A stretch of DNA of 64,000 nt from Roseivirga pacifica (GCF_900111145.1 NZ_FOIR01000001.1:689501-753500); one strand, 5' to 3'; shown: positions 36,613-46,476, numbered from the stretch's first letter. The notes: a model not told the origin generated them from the letters alone. Numbers and translations: made by a program.

Positions 36613-39081
36613 ATGACCAAACTGCCATTTTTAAAGAGAAGAGTTCTTGCTTGGATTATAAACATAGCCCTTCTCGTCATCACATTCATAATTCTTTTTA
36701 CGGGTTACCAAGGCTACCAAAGGCTGAATACAATGGTGCATACCCTCGAAAAGAGTGCAGAGCCGAACTATAACTTATTAATTCTAAAGGAGGTAACCTT
36801 CTTTATTAATGAAATGGAGCGAACCATAGACATTTACAGAAATGACCTAACACCTGTATACCTCAGGACATTCAATGATGCCCTTGAGGAAACACACTAT
36901 TTAATAGACTCTCTTAAAAACCAGACACCTTCGCAAGAGTCGCTCGAACTATACGACAGCCTTTCGTATAACATTAAAGAGTGGGCCAAAATACAGACCA
37001 AAATGGCCAACGTTAACTCCGATTTACTCGGTAGCACTTTGGAAGAGCTAACGCAAAAAATTCAGAACCTTTCCAATAACCCAAGCCAGCCAAATGCGCA
37101 GATCACTCCCGATGCCGATACGCTTAGCGCGGAAGAAAAGAAAAACGGCTTCTTTAAAAGGCTTTTTGGCAGAAAGAACAAAGTGAATGAAGAAGCCCTG
37201 GTGCCCGATTCGGTAGACCAAGGCCCAACCCAATCGGAATTACTACAGAGAGAAATTCTTGCCGAACTGGAGGCTGCCAAAACACAAAGCCTTAAAAAGA
37301 ACAGTGAGCTCCGATTCGAAATACATCAGCTAGAACAAGAAGCAGCAGTTTATCAAGAGCAAATTGTAGCGCTTATTGAACAGTTGGAAACAATTGAAAT
37401 TGAAAACAGCAACGAGAATGTAAGAAGTGTAGAAGCCTTGGCCAAAAGCACCAACCAAGAGATTGTGGTTTTCTCTGCACTATCTAGCGCCCTGTTGCTT
37501 ATCACAATCATCAGCCAGCTCAACTACATTGCCCGAAACAGAAAGTATCAACGAGCACTAAGCAATGCCAAAGTACATGCCGAAGAATTGGCATCTACCA
37601 AAGAGAAATTCTTGGCCAACATGAGCCACGAAATTCGCACACCAATGAATGCCATTGCCGGTTTTACCAACCAGTTGCTAAAAACCGACATGACAGCCAA
37701 GCAGCGCGACCAGCTGGAAGTAGTGAAAAACTCTTCTGACCACCTGATCCATTTGCTTAACGACATTCTAGACCTCTCTAAACTACAAGCCAATAAGGTG
37801 AAGTTGGAAGAAGAGATCTTCGATATAAAAAGCGTGCTTTTCGAATCGATGCGCATTTTTGAAGACAAGGCCGAAGCTAAGGGCATTGCACTAAAAACGG
37901 AGTTTGAAACCGTACCACGCTATGTTACGGGCGACCCACACCGTTTACGCCAAATGATGACCAACCTGATTAGCAACGCTATTAAATACACAGACCATGG
38001 TTCGGTTACCTTGCATGCCAAAGTAGAGCGCAAAGACAACAACCAAATGACCATGCGCATTGCCGTAAAAGATACCGGCAACGGTATTCCAAAGGCCAAA
38101 CAAAAACGCATTTTCGAGGAATTTGAACAAGCCCATACGGCCGACCAACAACAAGGCACCGGCCTTGGCTTGGCCATTACTAATATGTTGGTGCGCCTAC
38201 ACAAAGGCAGCATTCTTATAGATAGTGAAGAAAACAAGGGTACGGAAATGACCTTGCTTATTCCTTACAAACTAGGCAGAAAAAACCAAAAGCCTGAGAA
38301 AGAACCAAAAGCACCTAAAATTGAACTCTCGAACCTGCACATTTTAATTGCAGACGATGAGCCATTCAACTTAAAGTTGCTAGAAGCGGTTTTCTCATCG
38401 CATGATGTTTCGCTTGTGCTGGCCCACGATGGCTCTCAAGCCTACGAACAGCTTGCCAACCAGCATTTCGATTTAGCTATACTCGATGTAAAAATGCCAG
38501 GTCTTAGCGGTTTCGAAATCGTTGAAAAAATTAGAAATGAAAAAGGGCCAAACCAATCGGCTCCGTTTATTGCGCTTACCGCAACCATTTCCGACCAAGA
38601 AAAACTACAGAGCAAAAACTCTGGCTTTAATAGCATAATGCGCAAACCGTTTGATGAGCAAGAACTCCTAGCCACCATTAAGGACGTAACGCAGAAAAAA
38701 CCAGATACCAGCTCCAAACCGAAAGAGCCAAATGCTAGCCAACTAGGTTTAGCTGCAGGCGAAGTACTTTTTGATTTAAGCACATTAAAATCTATTGGCG
38801 ACAAGGACTTTGTGGACGAAATGATTCACACCTTTAAGCAAAGCGCCAATACTAGTTTAAAGAATTTGCGCAAAGCCGTAAAACTGCAAATTAGAAATGG
38901 CATTAGTGACGAAGCCCACAAAATGCTTCCACCAGCCAGGCACTTAAGTGCCAAAACACTGGTAACTGCCATTGAAAAATTGCAGAATATGGCCAACACT
39001 GCCTCATTCGAGCAAATTAGTAATCAGATTGACCGTGTAGAGAGTATCTATACACTGATAAAAAAAGATTTAGACGCCTAA
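36613..39081 (+). CDS. Hybrid sensor histidine kinase with receiver and Hpt domains
   Basis: An 822-residue membrane kinase. Two membrane helices (about 11-34 and 285-305) flank a helical periplasmic region with a long coiled coil. The kinase core has NMSHEIRTPMNA (phosphorylated His339), the N, G1 and G2 boxes (LISNAIKYT, DTGNGIP, GTGLGLAI). A receiver domain follows with DDE and ILDVKMPG (Asp625), then a C-terminal Hpt-like domain with AHKML (His769). The phosphorelay probably ends on the NtrC-type regulator 41 bp downstream. The signal is unknown. Confidence 0.93.
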   Translation: MTKLPFLKRRVLAWIINIALLVITFIILFTGYQGYQRLNTMVHTLEKSAEPNYNLLILKEVTFFINEMERTIDIYRNDLTPVYLRTFNDALEETHYLIDSLKNQTPSQESLELYDSLSYNIKEWAKIQTKMANVNSDLLGSTLEELTQKIQNLSNNPSQPNAQITPDADTLSAEEKKNGFFKRLFGRKNKVNEEALVPDSVDQGPTQSELLQREILAELEAAKTQSLKKNSELRFEIHQLEQEAAVYQEQIVALIEQLETIEIENSNENVRSVEALAKSTNQEIVVFSALSSALLLITIISQLNYIARNRKYQRALSNAKVHAEELASTKEKFLANMSHEIRTPMNAIAGFTNQLLKTDMTAKQRDQLEVVKNSSDHLIHLLNDILDLSKLQANKVKLEEEIFDIKSVLFESMRIFEDKAEAKGIALKTEFETVPRYVTGDPHRLRQMMTNLISNAIKYTDHGSVTLHAKVERKDNNQMTMRIAVKDTGNGIPKAKQKRIFEEFEQAHTADQQQGTGLGLAITNMLVRLHKGSILIDSEENKGTEMTLLIPYKLGRKNQKPEKEPKAPKIELSNLHILIADDEPFNLKLLEAVFSSHDVSLVLAHDGSQAYEQLANQHFDLAILDVKMPGLSGFEIVEKIRNEKGPNQSAPFIALTATISDQEKLQSKNSGFNSIMRKPFDEQELLATIKDVTQKKPDTSSKPKEPNASQLGLAAGEVLFDLSTLKSIGDKDFVDEMIHTFKQSANTSLKNLRKAVKLQIRNGISDEAHKMLPPARHLSAKTLVTAIEKLQNMANTASFEQISNQIDRVESIYTLIKKDLDA

Positions 39082-39122
39082 CAAAAAGGCGCTAAATTTA
39101 TTCCTGTAATCAACCAGAAACT

Positions 39123-40481
39123 ATGAGCGAAAACGCTTTCTCCATTTACGTTGTTGAAGATGACGAATGGTACCGCAAACTGTTAGTCTACACATTAGAG
39201 TTAAACCCCGATTTTGCCGTAAAAGCCTTTGAAGATGGCGAATCTTTATTGGCCGCGGTTAAGGCAGATCCTCCGCAGGTACTTACGCTAGACTACCGCC
39301 TACCCGATACTAATGGAGAGGAGCTGCTCAAAAAAATTGTAACCGTTTCGCCCAACACCAAGGTGATTGTAATTAGCGAGCAAAGCGAAATTGAAACAGC
39401 TGTAAACCTGCTAAAACTTGGCGCTTACGATTACATTGCCAAAACCAAAGACATAAAGGAACGCCTCCACAACATTATAAAGCACATTCGCGAAAAATCT
39501 TCTTTAGAAGAGCGCATAGAAGTGCTACAAACCGAGGTAACCGAAAAGTACGATTTTCAAAAAACTATTATTGGTAATAGCGAACCCTTAAAAAAGGTAT
39601 TCAACCTTATTCAAAAGGCTACCATTACCAATATTTCCGTAATTATAAATGGCGAAACCGGTACTGGTAAAGAGGTGGTTGCCAAGGCCGTTCACTATAA
39701 TTCCGACAGAAGCGATAAGCCATTTGTAGCCGTAAACATGAGTGCCATACCAAAAGAACTGGCCGAAAGCGAATTGTTTGGGCACGAAAAAGGCGCATTT
39801 ACCGGAGCGGCCAGCAGGCACATTGGTAAGTTTGAACAGGCCGAAGGCGGCACCCTGTTTTTGGACGAAATGGGTGAAATGGACAAAACTCTTCAGGCAA
39901 AAATACTACGTGCACTGCAAGAGAAAGAGATTGTGCGTGTAGGTGGAAAAGACACCATAAAAATAAACTGCCGTATAATTGCTGCCACTCACCGCGATCT
40001 TTTAAGCGAGGTAAAAGAAGGCAACTTTAGAGAAGACCTTTACTTTAGGCTGTTTGGTCTAACCATAAACTTGCCACCGCTTAGAGAGCGAGGTAAAGAC
40101 ATTCTACTTTTGGCCAATCACTTTATTAAGGCCTTTTGCGAAGAGAATAACCTGCCAAACAAAAAGCTCGACAAAACGGCTAATAAAAAGCTAATGGGTT
40201 ATGCATTCCCAGGGAATATTCGTGAGCTAAAATCGGTAGTAGAACTTTCGGTAGTTATGTCGGACAGCGAAACCATTGCCGCTGATGACATAGCATTTGG
40301 TACCAAAGATGTAGTAGCCGAGTTTTCGGGCGAAGAGCTTACACTAAAAGAGTATAACCAACGCATTGTAAAGCACTATTTAAAAACTTACGATGACGAC
40401 ATTAAGCTAGTAGCACAAAAGTTAGACATTGGCCAGTCTACCATTTACCGCATGCTAAAAGAAATGGATTCGGAAGGCTAA
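39123..40481 (+). CDS. NtrC-family sigma-54-dependent response regulator
   Basis: A 452-residue regulator: receiver domain (TLDYRLPD, phosphorylated Asp57), sigma-54 AAA+ domain with GETGTGKE (from residue 177), GAFTGA (224-229, the sigma-54 contact loop) and GGTLFLDEMGEM, and a Fis-type HTH at the end (LVAQKLDIGQSTIYRMLKEM). Directly behind the hybrid kinase, so the two form a cognate pair. It should activate sigma-54 promoters; a weak candidate lies before the next gene. Confidence 0.95.
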   Translation: MSENAFSIYVVEDDEWYRKLLVYTLELNPDFAVKAFEDGESLLAAVKADPPQVLTLDYRLPDTNGEELLKKIVTVSPNTKVIVISEQSEIETAVNLLKLGAYDYIAKTKDIKERLHNIIKHIREKSSLEERIEVLQTEVTEKYDFQKTIIGNSEPLKKVFNLIQKATITNISVIINGETGTGKEVVAKAVHYNSDRSDKPFVAVNMSAIPKELAESELFGHEKGAFTGAASRHIGKFEQAEGGTLFLDEMGEMDKTLQAKILRALQEKEIVRVGGKDTIKINCRIIAATHRDLLSEVKEGNFREDLYFRLFGLTINLPPLRERGKDILLLANHFIKAFCEENNLPNKKLDKTANKKLMGYAFPGNIRELKSVVELSVVMSDSETIAADDIAFGTKDVVAEFSGEELTLKEYNQRIVKHYLKTYDDDIKLVAQKLDIGQSTIYRMLKEMDSEG

Positions 40482-40533
40482 AATTCCTTTCAATCTGAAA
40501 ATTTCGCTCTCAATTGTAGAGATTTATTTTACC

Positions 40534-40578
40534 AAAACCCAGTTAAACCACTGTTTTACAATGTTTTAACTGGGTTTT
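40534..40578 (+). terminator. Terminator after the two-component operon
   Basis: AAAACCCAGTTAAA and TTTAACTGGGTTTT, a perfect 14-bp stem with a 17-base loop, ending in a T-run. Confidence 0.85.
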
Positions 40579-40585
40579 CTCATTC

Positions 40586-40600
40586 TGGTTCTGTTTTGGC
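40586..40600 (+). promoter_or_regulatory. Weak sigma-54 (-24/-12) promoter candidate
   Basis: TGG and GGC with the correct ten bases between GG and GC, placed 33 bases before the next ATG and behind an NtrC-type gene. The match to TGGCAC-N5-TTGC is partial. Confidence 0.3.
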
Positions 40601-40633
40601 ATAAGTATATGCGAAAAAGAAACAGAATAAGAA

Positions 40634-41140
40634 ATGACTAAAACTAAAGCACTATTAATCGCACTACTTGTTGGCTTTTTCTTTTCAGCACAAACAGCCA
40701 ACGCACAATCAACCACAGGTTATTCAAATGCATTAGGGTTAAGAGCCATTGGTACTACCGGGCTTACCTACAAGCATTTTAACGGAAGAGGAAACGCGCT
40801 TGAAGCTATTCTTGGCTTTGGTCATAATTCCTTTAGCGCTACCCTTTTAACAGAAAAATATTCATCTCCCTTCGATACCAACATTGTAAACCTTTACTAC
40901 GGATTTGGTGGTCACGTAATCTTCCAGTCCGATTCAAACCTAGGGGTTGACAGAGAACGGTTTGACGATGTAGATGATGAATTTGGCGTAGGTGCCGACT
41001 TCATTCTCGGTCTGGAGCTGTATGTGCCCGATACTCCTTTGGCCATCAGCTTAGATGTAAAACCCTTTATAGAGGTTGCCACATCAGGAAATGCCTACTT
41101 CGGTATGGATCCAGGTTTAGGAGTTAAGCTATTCTTCTAA
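40634..41140 (+). CDS. Outer-membrane beta-barrel-like protein
   Basis: A 168-residue exported protein (signal ending in ANAQ). The mature part alternates short strands with turns (LGLRAIGTTGLTYKHF, ALEAILGFG, YYGFGGHV) and ends LGVKLFF with a terminal Phe, as in small eight-stranded outer-membrane barrels. It follows the NtrC-type regulator and may be its target. No exact family named. Confidence 0.7.
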   Translation: MTKTKALLIALLVGFFFSAQTANAQSTTGYSNALGLRAIGTTGLTYKHFNGRGNALEAILGFGHNSFSATLLTEKYSSPFDTNIVNLYYGFGGHVIFQSDSNLGVDRERFDDVDDEFGVGADFILGLELYVPDTPLAISLDVKPFIEVATSGNAYFGMDPGLGVKLFF

Positions 41141-41188
41141 AAGAACATTAATCAGAATTAAAAACACGAAACCCATAACCCAACAAAA

Positions 41189-42109
41189 ATGAAAACTATT
41201 AAAACCAAAAGATTATCCGCACAAATCATCGCGGTGGCACTGACTGCCGGGTTGGTTGTAGGGTGTGATAACAAGCAAGAACAAATCGACAAGCAGTCGA
41301 ACACCATAGACATGATGCAGCAAGAGTTGGCGCAGAAAGACTCTACGTATAACTCGCTAATTGGCCTGCTAAACCAAGCAGAATCTCAGGTGGCCGAAAT
41401 TGCCCGAAGAGAGAACCTAGCGGTAAACGCTTCGAACGAAAGTGGCAAAGCTGGTAACTCTAAACTGGTAAATGAGCTAGCAATGATTGACAGCTTGGTT
41501 GCCGAATCGAACCAATCGATTCAGAAGCTTAAAACTCAATTGAGAAAGAGCCAAGTAAACGTTCAAGCATTCGAAGACAGACTCGATAAGCTTTCGACCG
41601 TTTTGCGTGAGCAAGAAGGTACAATTACCGACTTAAAAGCGCAGATAAGACAGAAAGACAACCAATTGCAAGTGTTTGCTACGCGATACGACTCAATTAA
41701 AATTGAGAATGTAGATCAGAAAAGATTGATTACCGAGCAAGCCGATGAAATTGATGTATTGACTGAAGTTAAAAACGACTTTAACAAAGTACACTACGCA
41801 GTAGGCCCTTATAAAGAGTTGAAAGAAAAAGGCCTTGTTGACAAGGAAGGCGGTTTTCTATGGATTGGTAGAACAATTGACTTGCAAGCTTCTGCACAAG
41901 AAGAAAGCTTTGTAGAAACCGACATTCGCGAGTTCGATGAACTTAAAATTGAAGGAAAAAGAAACCGTGTAAAACTAGTAACGGACCACCCAGAAGGTTC
42001 TTACGAAATGGTGGCAGATGAAATTGAAGAAGACATCGTGATCCTAAAAGTTAAAGACCCTAAAAAATTCTGGGAAATGTCGAACTACTTGGTGGTAAGC
42101 ACTAAGTAA
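41189..42109 (+). CDS. Coiled-coil lipoprotein, unknown
   Basis: A 306-residue lipoprotein (VVGC lipobox). Residues about 35-190 form a long coiled coil (QEGTITDLKAQIRQKDNQL), followed by a small globular part with VKNDFNKVHYAVGPYKELKE and LKVKDPKKFWEMSNYLVVS. Proteins with this layout are common in Bacteroidota and mostly uncharacterised. It lies 48 bp behind the barrel gene and may be cotranscribed. Confidence 0.75.
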   Translation: MKTIKTKRLSAQIIAVALTAGLVVGCDNKQEQIDKQSNTIDMMQQELAQKDSTYNSLIGLLNQAESQVAEIARRENLAVNASNESGKAGNSKLVNELAMIDSLVAESNQSIQKLKTQLRKSQVNVQAFEDRLDKLSTVLREQEGTITDLKAQIRQKDNQLQVFATRYDSIKIENVDQKRLITEQADEIDVLTEVKNDFNKVHYAVGPYKELKEKGLVDKEGGFLWIGRTIDLQASAQEESFVETDIREFDELKIEGKRNRVKLVTDHPEGSYEMVADEIEEDIVILKVKDPKKFWEMSNYLVVSTK

Positions 42110-42195
42110 TAGACAAGTAGGCTAGCCTCAATCCTCCAGTCGATTGGGGCAGCCTATTCAGCCGAACCATTTTTTAATCAACAAAACAGACAGTA

Positions 42196-42816
42196 ATGAA
42201 AAAGAGAATAATATTAGCCGTATTGCCAATGCTTTTACTAGCCGTTTCGGCACAAGCTCAAGTTGGCGGCCTTAAAATTGGTGGTACCCTTTCTAACCTT
42301 TATGTAGAAGATGTGGACGATGAAAACTCTAAACTCGGCTTTACAGCCGGAATATTCGGCCGTACCTCATTTGCCGAACCAATTGGTTTGCGCTACGAGT
42401 TGCTTTATTCATCTAAAGGTGCAGAAGTAACTTACAACAACTTTATTCAAGGTAGCGGTAAGTACAAGTTCAACCTGAACTACATTAAGTTACCGGTAAT
42501 GTTTTCGGTTAAAGCCGGCCCGGTAGACTTCCATGCAGGTCCCTACTTTGGCTATTTAATTGGCGCAAATGTAAAAGATGTGGACAGTGATGGAACTATT
42601 AATGAAGTAGAACAGCTAGATAGAGACGATTTTAATACCCTAGACTACGGTGCCGCCTTTGGTTTGGCCTTTGGCTTTGCTGGTGGCGAAATTGGTGCAA
42701 GATATAACTATGGTATGCGCAACATTGGCGAAGAAGGCTCATTTGCCGGAGAAGCAGCCTCTGATGCAAAAAACCAAACCTTCACCATTAGTTTGGGTTT
42801 AAAATTCAACGAGTAA
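42196..42816 (+). CDS. PorT-family outer-membrane beta-barrel protein
   Basis: A 206-residue protein with a signal ending in AQAQ and the opening VGGLKIGGTLSN of PorT/outer-membrane barrel proteins. Strand pairs GLRYELLYSSKGAEV, YIKLPVMFSVKAGPV and HAGPYFGYLIGA are characteristic of the family, and the chain ends in a short strand SLGLKFNE. Probably a structural barrel in the outer membrane; no defined transport role. Confidence 0.88.
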   Translation: MKKRIILAVLPMLLLAVSAQAQVGGLKIGGTLSNLYVEDVDDENSKLGFTAGIFGRTSFAEPIGLRYELLYSSKGAEVTYNNFIQGSGKYKFNLNYIKLPVMFSVKAGPVDFHAGPYFGYLIGANVKDVDSDGTINEVEQLDRDDFNTLDYGAAFGLAFGFAGGEIGARYNYGMRNIGEEGSFAGEAASDAKNQTFTISLGLKFNE

Positions 42817-42851
42817 TTAACCCCTATATATAAATCCCTTTATGGGCACCC

Positions 42852-42884
42852 GCCATTCTCAATTAGTTTTGGGAATGGCTTTTT
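42852..42884 (+). terminator. Terminator after the PorT-like gene
   Basis: GCCATTCTC and GGGAATGGC arms (one wobble pair) followed by TTTTT. Confidence 0.75.
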
Positions 42885-42976
42885 CTTTACCATTTATCCA
42901 AAGCACAGGCAACTAGCTAATTAAGCAGTTTGTGCTTAAGCGGTTCATCACTAAATTACTCTTCAACCTTAATTAT

Positions 42977-44707
42977 ATGATGAAACATACCGCTAAACCA
43001 CTGAGCTTGCTACTCTTGGCATTGGCCATTTGTATGCCTGTCAAGGCTTTTCAGGCAGAAAAAGATGCGCCCGTAACCGAGCTTTACGAGTTTATAGTTC
43101 AAATGAGGGCCGACTATGGTAGCCTGCGCAGATTCTACTTTATAGAAAATTCACCCGAACGCAGAGAACGCTTCGTTACCTTTTTCCAAAATCAAACCGA
43201 CAAACTGGAGAAATTCTCCTTCAACAGACTGTCAACCGGAGGCCAAGTAGATTATACGCTCACCAAGCGATATTTAGACGATAACCTTTTTCAACTAAAC
43301 GAGGAAAAAGAAGAATATAACACCATTAAAGCTTGGGTAGATTTCGGCACTCCAATTTATGAAATCGAGCAAAAGCGCAGAAGAGGCCTCCACATGGATG
43401 GCGATAAAATTGCAAAGCAGCTTGACGACATTGCAAAGCAAATTGAAAGCACTACAGCCAAACTAAAAGCAGAGAACCCGACTTTTCCAAGAAACCTAAC
43501 AAGGCGGGCTAGTGGTGTAATCAGAGGCTACAAAACAGCATTAAAAAGCGTATTTGAGTTTTATGAAGGTTACGACCCTCAATTTACTTGGTGGGTAGAA
43601 AAACCTTACCAATCGCTTAACGCTGCGCTTGACGAGTACAGCAAAACCTTTGCTGCCCAGGTTGATAAATCTACCCTACCGCCAGACGATGGCAGCGGCA
43701 TTATCGGCAACCCAATTGGCAGAGAAGAGTTAATTCGCCAGCTAAAGCTGGAGATGATTCCTTACACGCCTGAAGAGCTTGTGGAAATTGCCAACAAGGA
43801 GTTTGCTTGGTGCGATGCTGAGCTGCTTAAAGCCTCGCGCGAAATGGGTTTTGGTGATGACTGGAAAAGCGCCCAAGAAAAAGTAAAAATGAGCTTTGTG
43901 CCTCCTGGTCACCAGCCAGAAGCCATGCTCGATCTGTATAACCAGTCGGTTGAGTTTTTGAAAAAGCACGATTTACTAACCATTCCGCCAATTGCTGAAG
44001 AAAGCTGGAGAATGAGCATGATCTCGCCAGAAAGGCAGCTTATTAGCCCATTCTTTTTGGGTGGCGAAACACTGCAAATCTCTTACCCAACAGACGAAAT
44101 GGAGCACAATGATAAAATGATGAGCATGCGCGGCAACAACCCGCATTTTTCTCGCGCCACGGTACACCACGAACTCATTGCCGGCCACCATTTACAAGGC
44201 TTTATGAACAGACGCTACAAAGATTACCGCTACTACCGCACTCCTTTCTGGACGGAAGGCTGGGCGCTGTATTGGGAGCTTTTATTGTGGGACATGGATT
44301 TTCCGCGCTCGCCTGAAGATAGAATTGGCATGCTGTTTTGGAGAATGCACCGTTGTGCCAGAATCATCTTCTCGCTTAACTACCACCTAGGCGAGTGGAC
44401 ACCTCAAGAGTGCATCAACTTTTTGGTGGATCGTGTAGGCCATGAGCGCGCCAATGCAGAGGGAGAAGTTAGAAGGTCTTTTACCGCTAACTACGGCCCA
44501 CTATACCAGCTAGCTTATATGATTGGCGGCATGCAATTTTATGCCATGAAAAAGGAGCTTGTTGATGGTGGAAAAATGACCATTAAAGAATACCACGATG
44601 CCGTGCTACGCGAAAATAGCATGCCAGTAGAAATGGTACGTGCCCTTATTACCGACAAAAACCTAAAGAAGAATTTTGAAACCTCTTGGAGGTTTTATGA
44701 TAAGTAA
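42977..44707 (+). CDS. DUF885-family exported metalloprotein (putative zinc peptidase)
   Basis: A 576-residue exported protein. The zinc site is HELIAGH (398-404, an HExxH type motif) followed by EGWALYWELLL, whose Glu is the probable third ligand, as in gluzincins. The N-terminal part is helical (ERRERFVTFFQNQTDKLEKF). I chose ATG at 42977, which starts a signal peptide ending near VKAFQA, over the upstream GTG. Likely a periplasmic peptidase; substrate unknown. Confidence 0.85.
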   Translation: MMKHTAKPLSLLLLALAICMPVKAFQAEKDAPVTELYEFIVQMRADYGSLRRFYFIENSPERRERFVTFFQNQTDKLEKFSFNRLSTGGQVDYTLTKRYLDDNLFQLNEEKEEYNTIKAWVDFGTPIYEIEQKRRRGLHMDGDKIAKQLDDIAKQIESTTAKLKAENPTFPRNLTRRASGVIRGYKTALKSVFEFYEGYDPQFTWWVEKPYQSLNAALDEYSKTFAAQVDKSTLPPDDGSGIIGNPIGREELIRQLKLEMIPYTPEELVEIANKEFAWCDAELLKASREMGFGDDWKSAQEKVKMSFVPPGHQPEAMLDLYNQSVEFLKKHDLLTIPPIAEESWRMSMISPERQLISPFFLGGETLQISYPTDEMEHNDKMMSMRGNNPHFSRATVHHELIAGHHLQGFMNRRYKDYRYYRTPFWTEGWALYWELLLWDMDFPRSPEDRIGMLFWRMHRCARIIFSLNYHLGEWTPQECINFLVDRVGHERANAEGEVRRSFTANYGPLYQLAYMIGGMQFYAMKKELVDGGKMTIKEYHDAVLRENSMPVEMVRALITDKNLKKNFETSWRFYDK

Positions 44708-44746
44708 GTACCTAGTTAATACTGTTAACACAAAGACTATTTCTTG

Positions 44747-45256
44747 ATGCCAATAATTCACTTACGAACTATTATTAAGGCTAGAAAAGAAATAGTCTTT
44801 GACCTTTCAAGAAGTATTGACCTACACAAGATTTCAACAGCTCACACCAATGAAGAAGCAATTGCTGGCAAAACGTCTGGTTTAATTGAAATGGGTGAAT
44901 CTGTTACCTGGAAAGCTAGGCATTTTGGTGTTTATCAAACACTAACTTCTAAAATAACCTCTTTAGACAAGCCGAACAGCTTTGTAGACGAAATGGTGAA
45001 GGGAATATTTGTCAGTTTTAAACATCAGCACATTTTCAAAGATGACGAAGGTCAGACTTTAATGACTGACATATTCGAATACAAATCGCCCTTTGGTTTA
45101 TTGGGAAAGATGGTCGACAGTCTATTTCTAAAAACCTATATGGCGAACCTACTTAAAACAAGAAATTCAATTATTAAAGAGTTCGCTGAATCAGACAAAT
45201 GGAAGCAAGTGGTGGTTGACGCTTCTGTTAGTGAAGAGTCAAATAGCGCCCGTTAG
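44747..45256 (+). CDS. SRPBCC-family (START-like) protein
   Basis: A 169-residue soluble protein with the hydrophobic-cavity fold: IIKARKEIVFDLSRSIDLH at the N-terminus, ESVTWKARHFGVYQTLTSKI and a C-terminal long helix LKTYMANLLKTRNSIIKEF. Family members bind lipids or hydrophobic ligands. ATG at 44747 is preferred to the TTG just before it. The neighbour is an isoprenoid-synthase-like gene, which would suit lipid-ligand handling. Confidence 0.85.
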   Translation: MPIIHLRTIIKARKEIVFDLSRSIDLHKISTAHTNEEAIAGKTSGLIEMGESVTWKARHFGVYQTLTSKITSLDKPNSFVDEMVKGIFVSFKHQHIFKDDEGQTLMTDIFEYKSPFGLLGKMVDSLFLKTYMANLLKTRNSIIKEFAESDKWKQVVVDASVSEESNSAR

Positions 45257-45377
45257 ATGAGTTTAATAATGGTTCTTTAATTTTTGGAGGGTTTTGTTTT
45301 TAGTTAAAAGCTGTAATTGCGAATTTTCAATTCACAATTTTGACTGATAGGAGGCCCTTGCGCCAAACCATATTTGG

Positions 45378-46376
45378 GTGATAAACTACCTTAAAAACCT
45401 TATTGAAATCCCCTCGATATTCTTTTTTGTGCTTAAAAATTATAAGCAACAAAAACAGTTTATGCAGCATACTATCCTTTCGGATTTAGAGGATTTCAAA
45501 AGAACAAATGAACATGACTTAACCGAAGAGGACTTTGAAAAAATCACGTTTTATTATGGATTGGCTGTGCCAGTTATTGGTGAGCTGTACTGTTTATTAA
45601 GGGGTTTCAAAATCTCACATGCCGAAAGAACTGCGCTTACTTATTTAGGTGGAACAACTGGTTTATTTGACGATTCTTTTGACAAACCAGGCACTTCAAA
45701 AGAGCACCTAAAGGAGCTAATCAACAACCCTAGCCTTGAACTGGCCAGAAACACCCGCGATAAACTGCTGATTAAACTCTACCTTAAAGCCCTGGACCAA
45801 AGCCCTTTTGTAACAAGAATTAAGCAAGCTGCCAACTCGGTATTCGATGCCCAAGTACAGAGTAAAAAGCAAACGGACATTGCCACATCAGCCCAGGAGA
45901 TTGTTGACATTACCCGTCAAAAAGGAGGCGCATCTATACTTTTTTATAGAACAGCACTTGAGGGTGAAATTGATGAAACAGAACAAAAGCTACTACTTAA
46001 TATCGGGTTTATTGGCCAGCTAGAAAACGACCTCTTCGATATCTATAAGGATCGTGAAGATGGTATCCGCACCTTGGCCACTATTTCAAAATCTATACCC
46101 GCCCTTAGAACACAATACGAATCGATAATAAGCGAAACATTTCTTCTGATCAATCAAGCTAACTTTCCAAAATCGAATAAAAGGAAGTTCGCCCGAATGC
46201 TAGCAGCGGTTACCACTAGAGGACTTGTATGCCTTGACCAGCTCGAGAAATTAGAGCACAAAGGCGTATTTGAGCTTTCCCGTTATTCCCGAAAACAGCT
46301 AATCTGTAACATGGGAGCACCAAAAAACATTATGCGCTGGGTGGCCTATTATCTCCGGTGGAATGCCAAGGCCTAA
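45378..46376 (+). CDS. Class 1 isoprenoid-synthase-like protein
   Basis: A 332-residue all-helical protein. It carries DDSFD (98-102) as first Asp-rich motif and NDLFDIYKDRED (217-228) as second metal-binding motif, in the spacing of class 1 isoprenoid/terpene synthases. Overall identity to known synthases looks low. No signal peptide; a hydrophobic patch FFFVLKNY lies near the N-terminus. The start is GTG at 45378. It may make or cyclise an isoprenoid diphosphate; product unknown. Preceded by an SRPBCC gene. Confidence 0.7.
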   Translation: MINYLKNLIEIPSIFFFVLKNYKQQKQFMQHTILSDLEDFKRTNEHDLTEEDFEKITFYYGLAVPVIGELYCLLRGFKISHAERTALTYLGGTTGLFDDSFDKPGTSKEHLKELINNPSLELARNTRDKLLIKLYLKALDQSPFVTRIKQAANSVFDAQVQSKKQTDIATSAQEIVDITRQKGGASILFYRTALEGEIDETEQKLLLNIGFIGQLENDLFDIYKDREDGIRTLATISKSIPALRTQYESIISETFLLINQANFPKSNKRKFARMLAAVTTRGLVCLDQLEKLEHKGVFELSRYSRKQLICNMGAPKNIMRWVAYYLRWNAKA

Positions 46377-46461
46377 AAAGCAATGTTAAGGAATAACGCT
46401 CTCCATTCTTAGCGTCCTCACCAAGACTTATCTATCTAGGATTTCACATCACTATCTTTAA

Positions 46462-46476
46462 TTACCAATTTGGTAA
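46462..46476. promoter_or_regulatory. Palindrome upstream of higBA, probable HigA operator
   Basis: TTACCAA-T-TTGGTAA, a perfect 7-bp inverted repeat 35 bases before the toxin start, in the usual place for antitoxin autoregulation. Confidence 0.55.

Noticed and set aside
40597-40612. TGGCAT...ATGC considered as a sigma-54 promoter.
   Set aside because: Eleven instead of ten bases separate GG and GC, and sigma-54 spacing is strict; the overlapping pattern at 40586-40600 has the right spacing.
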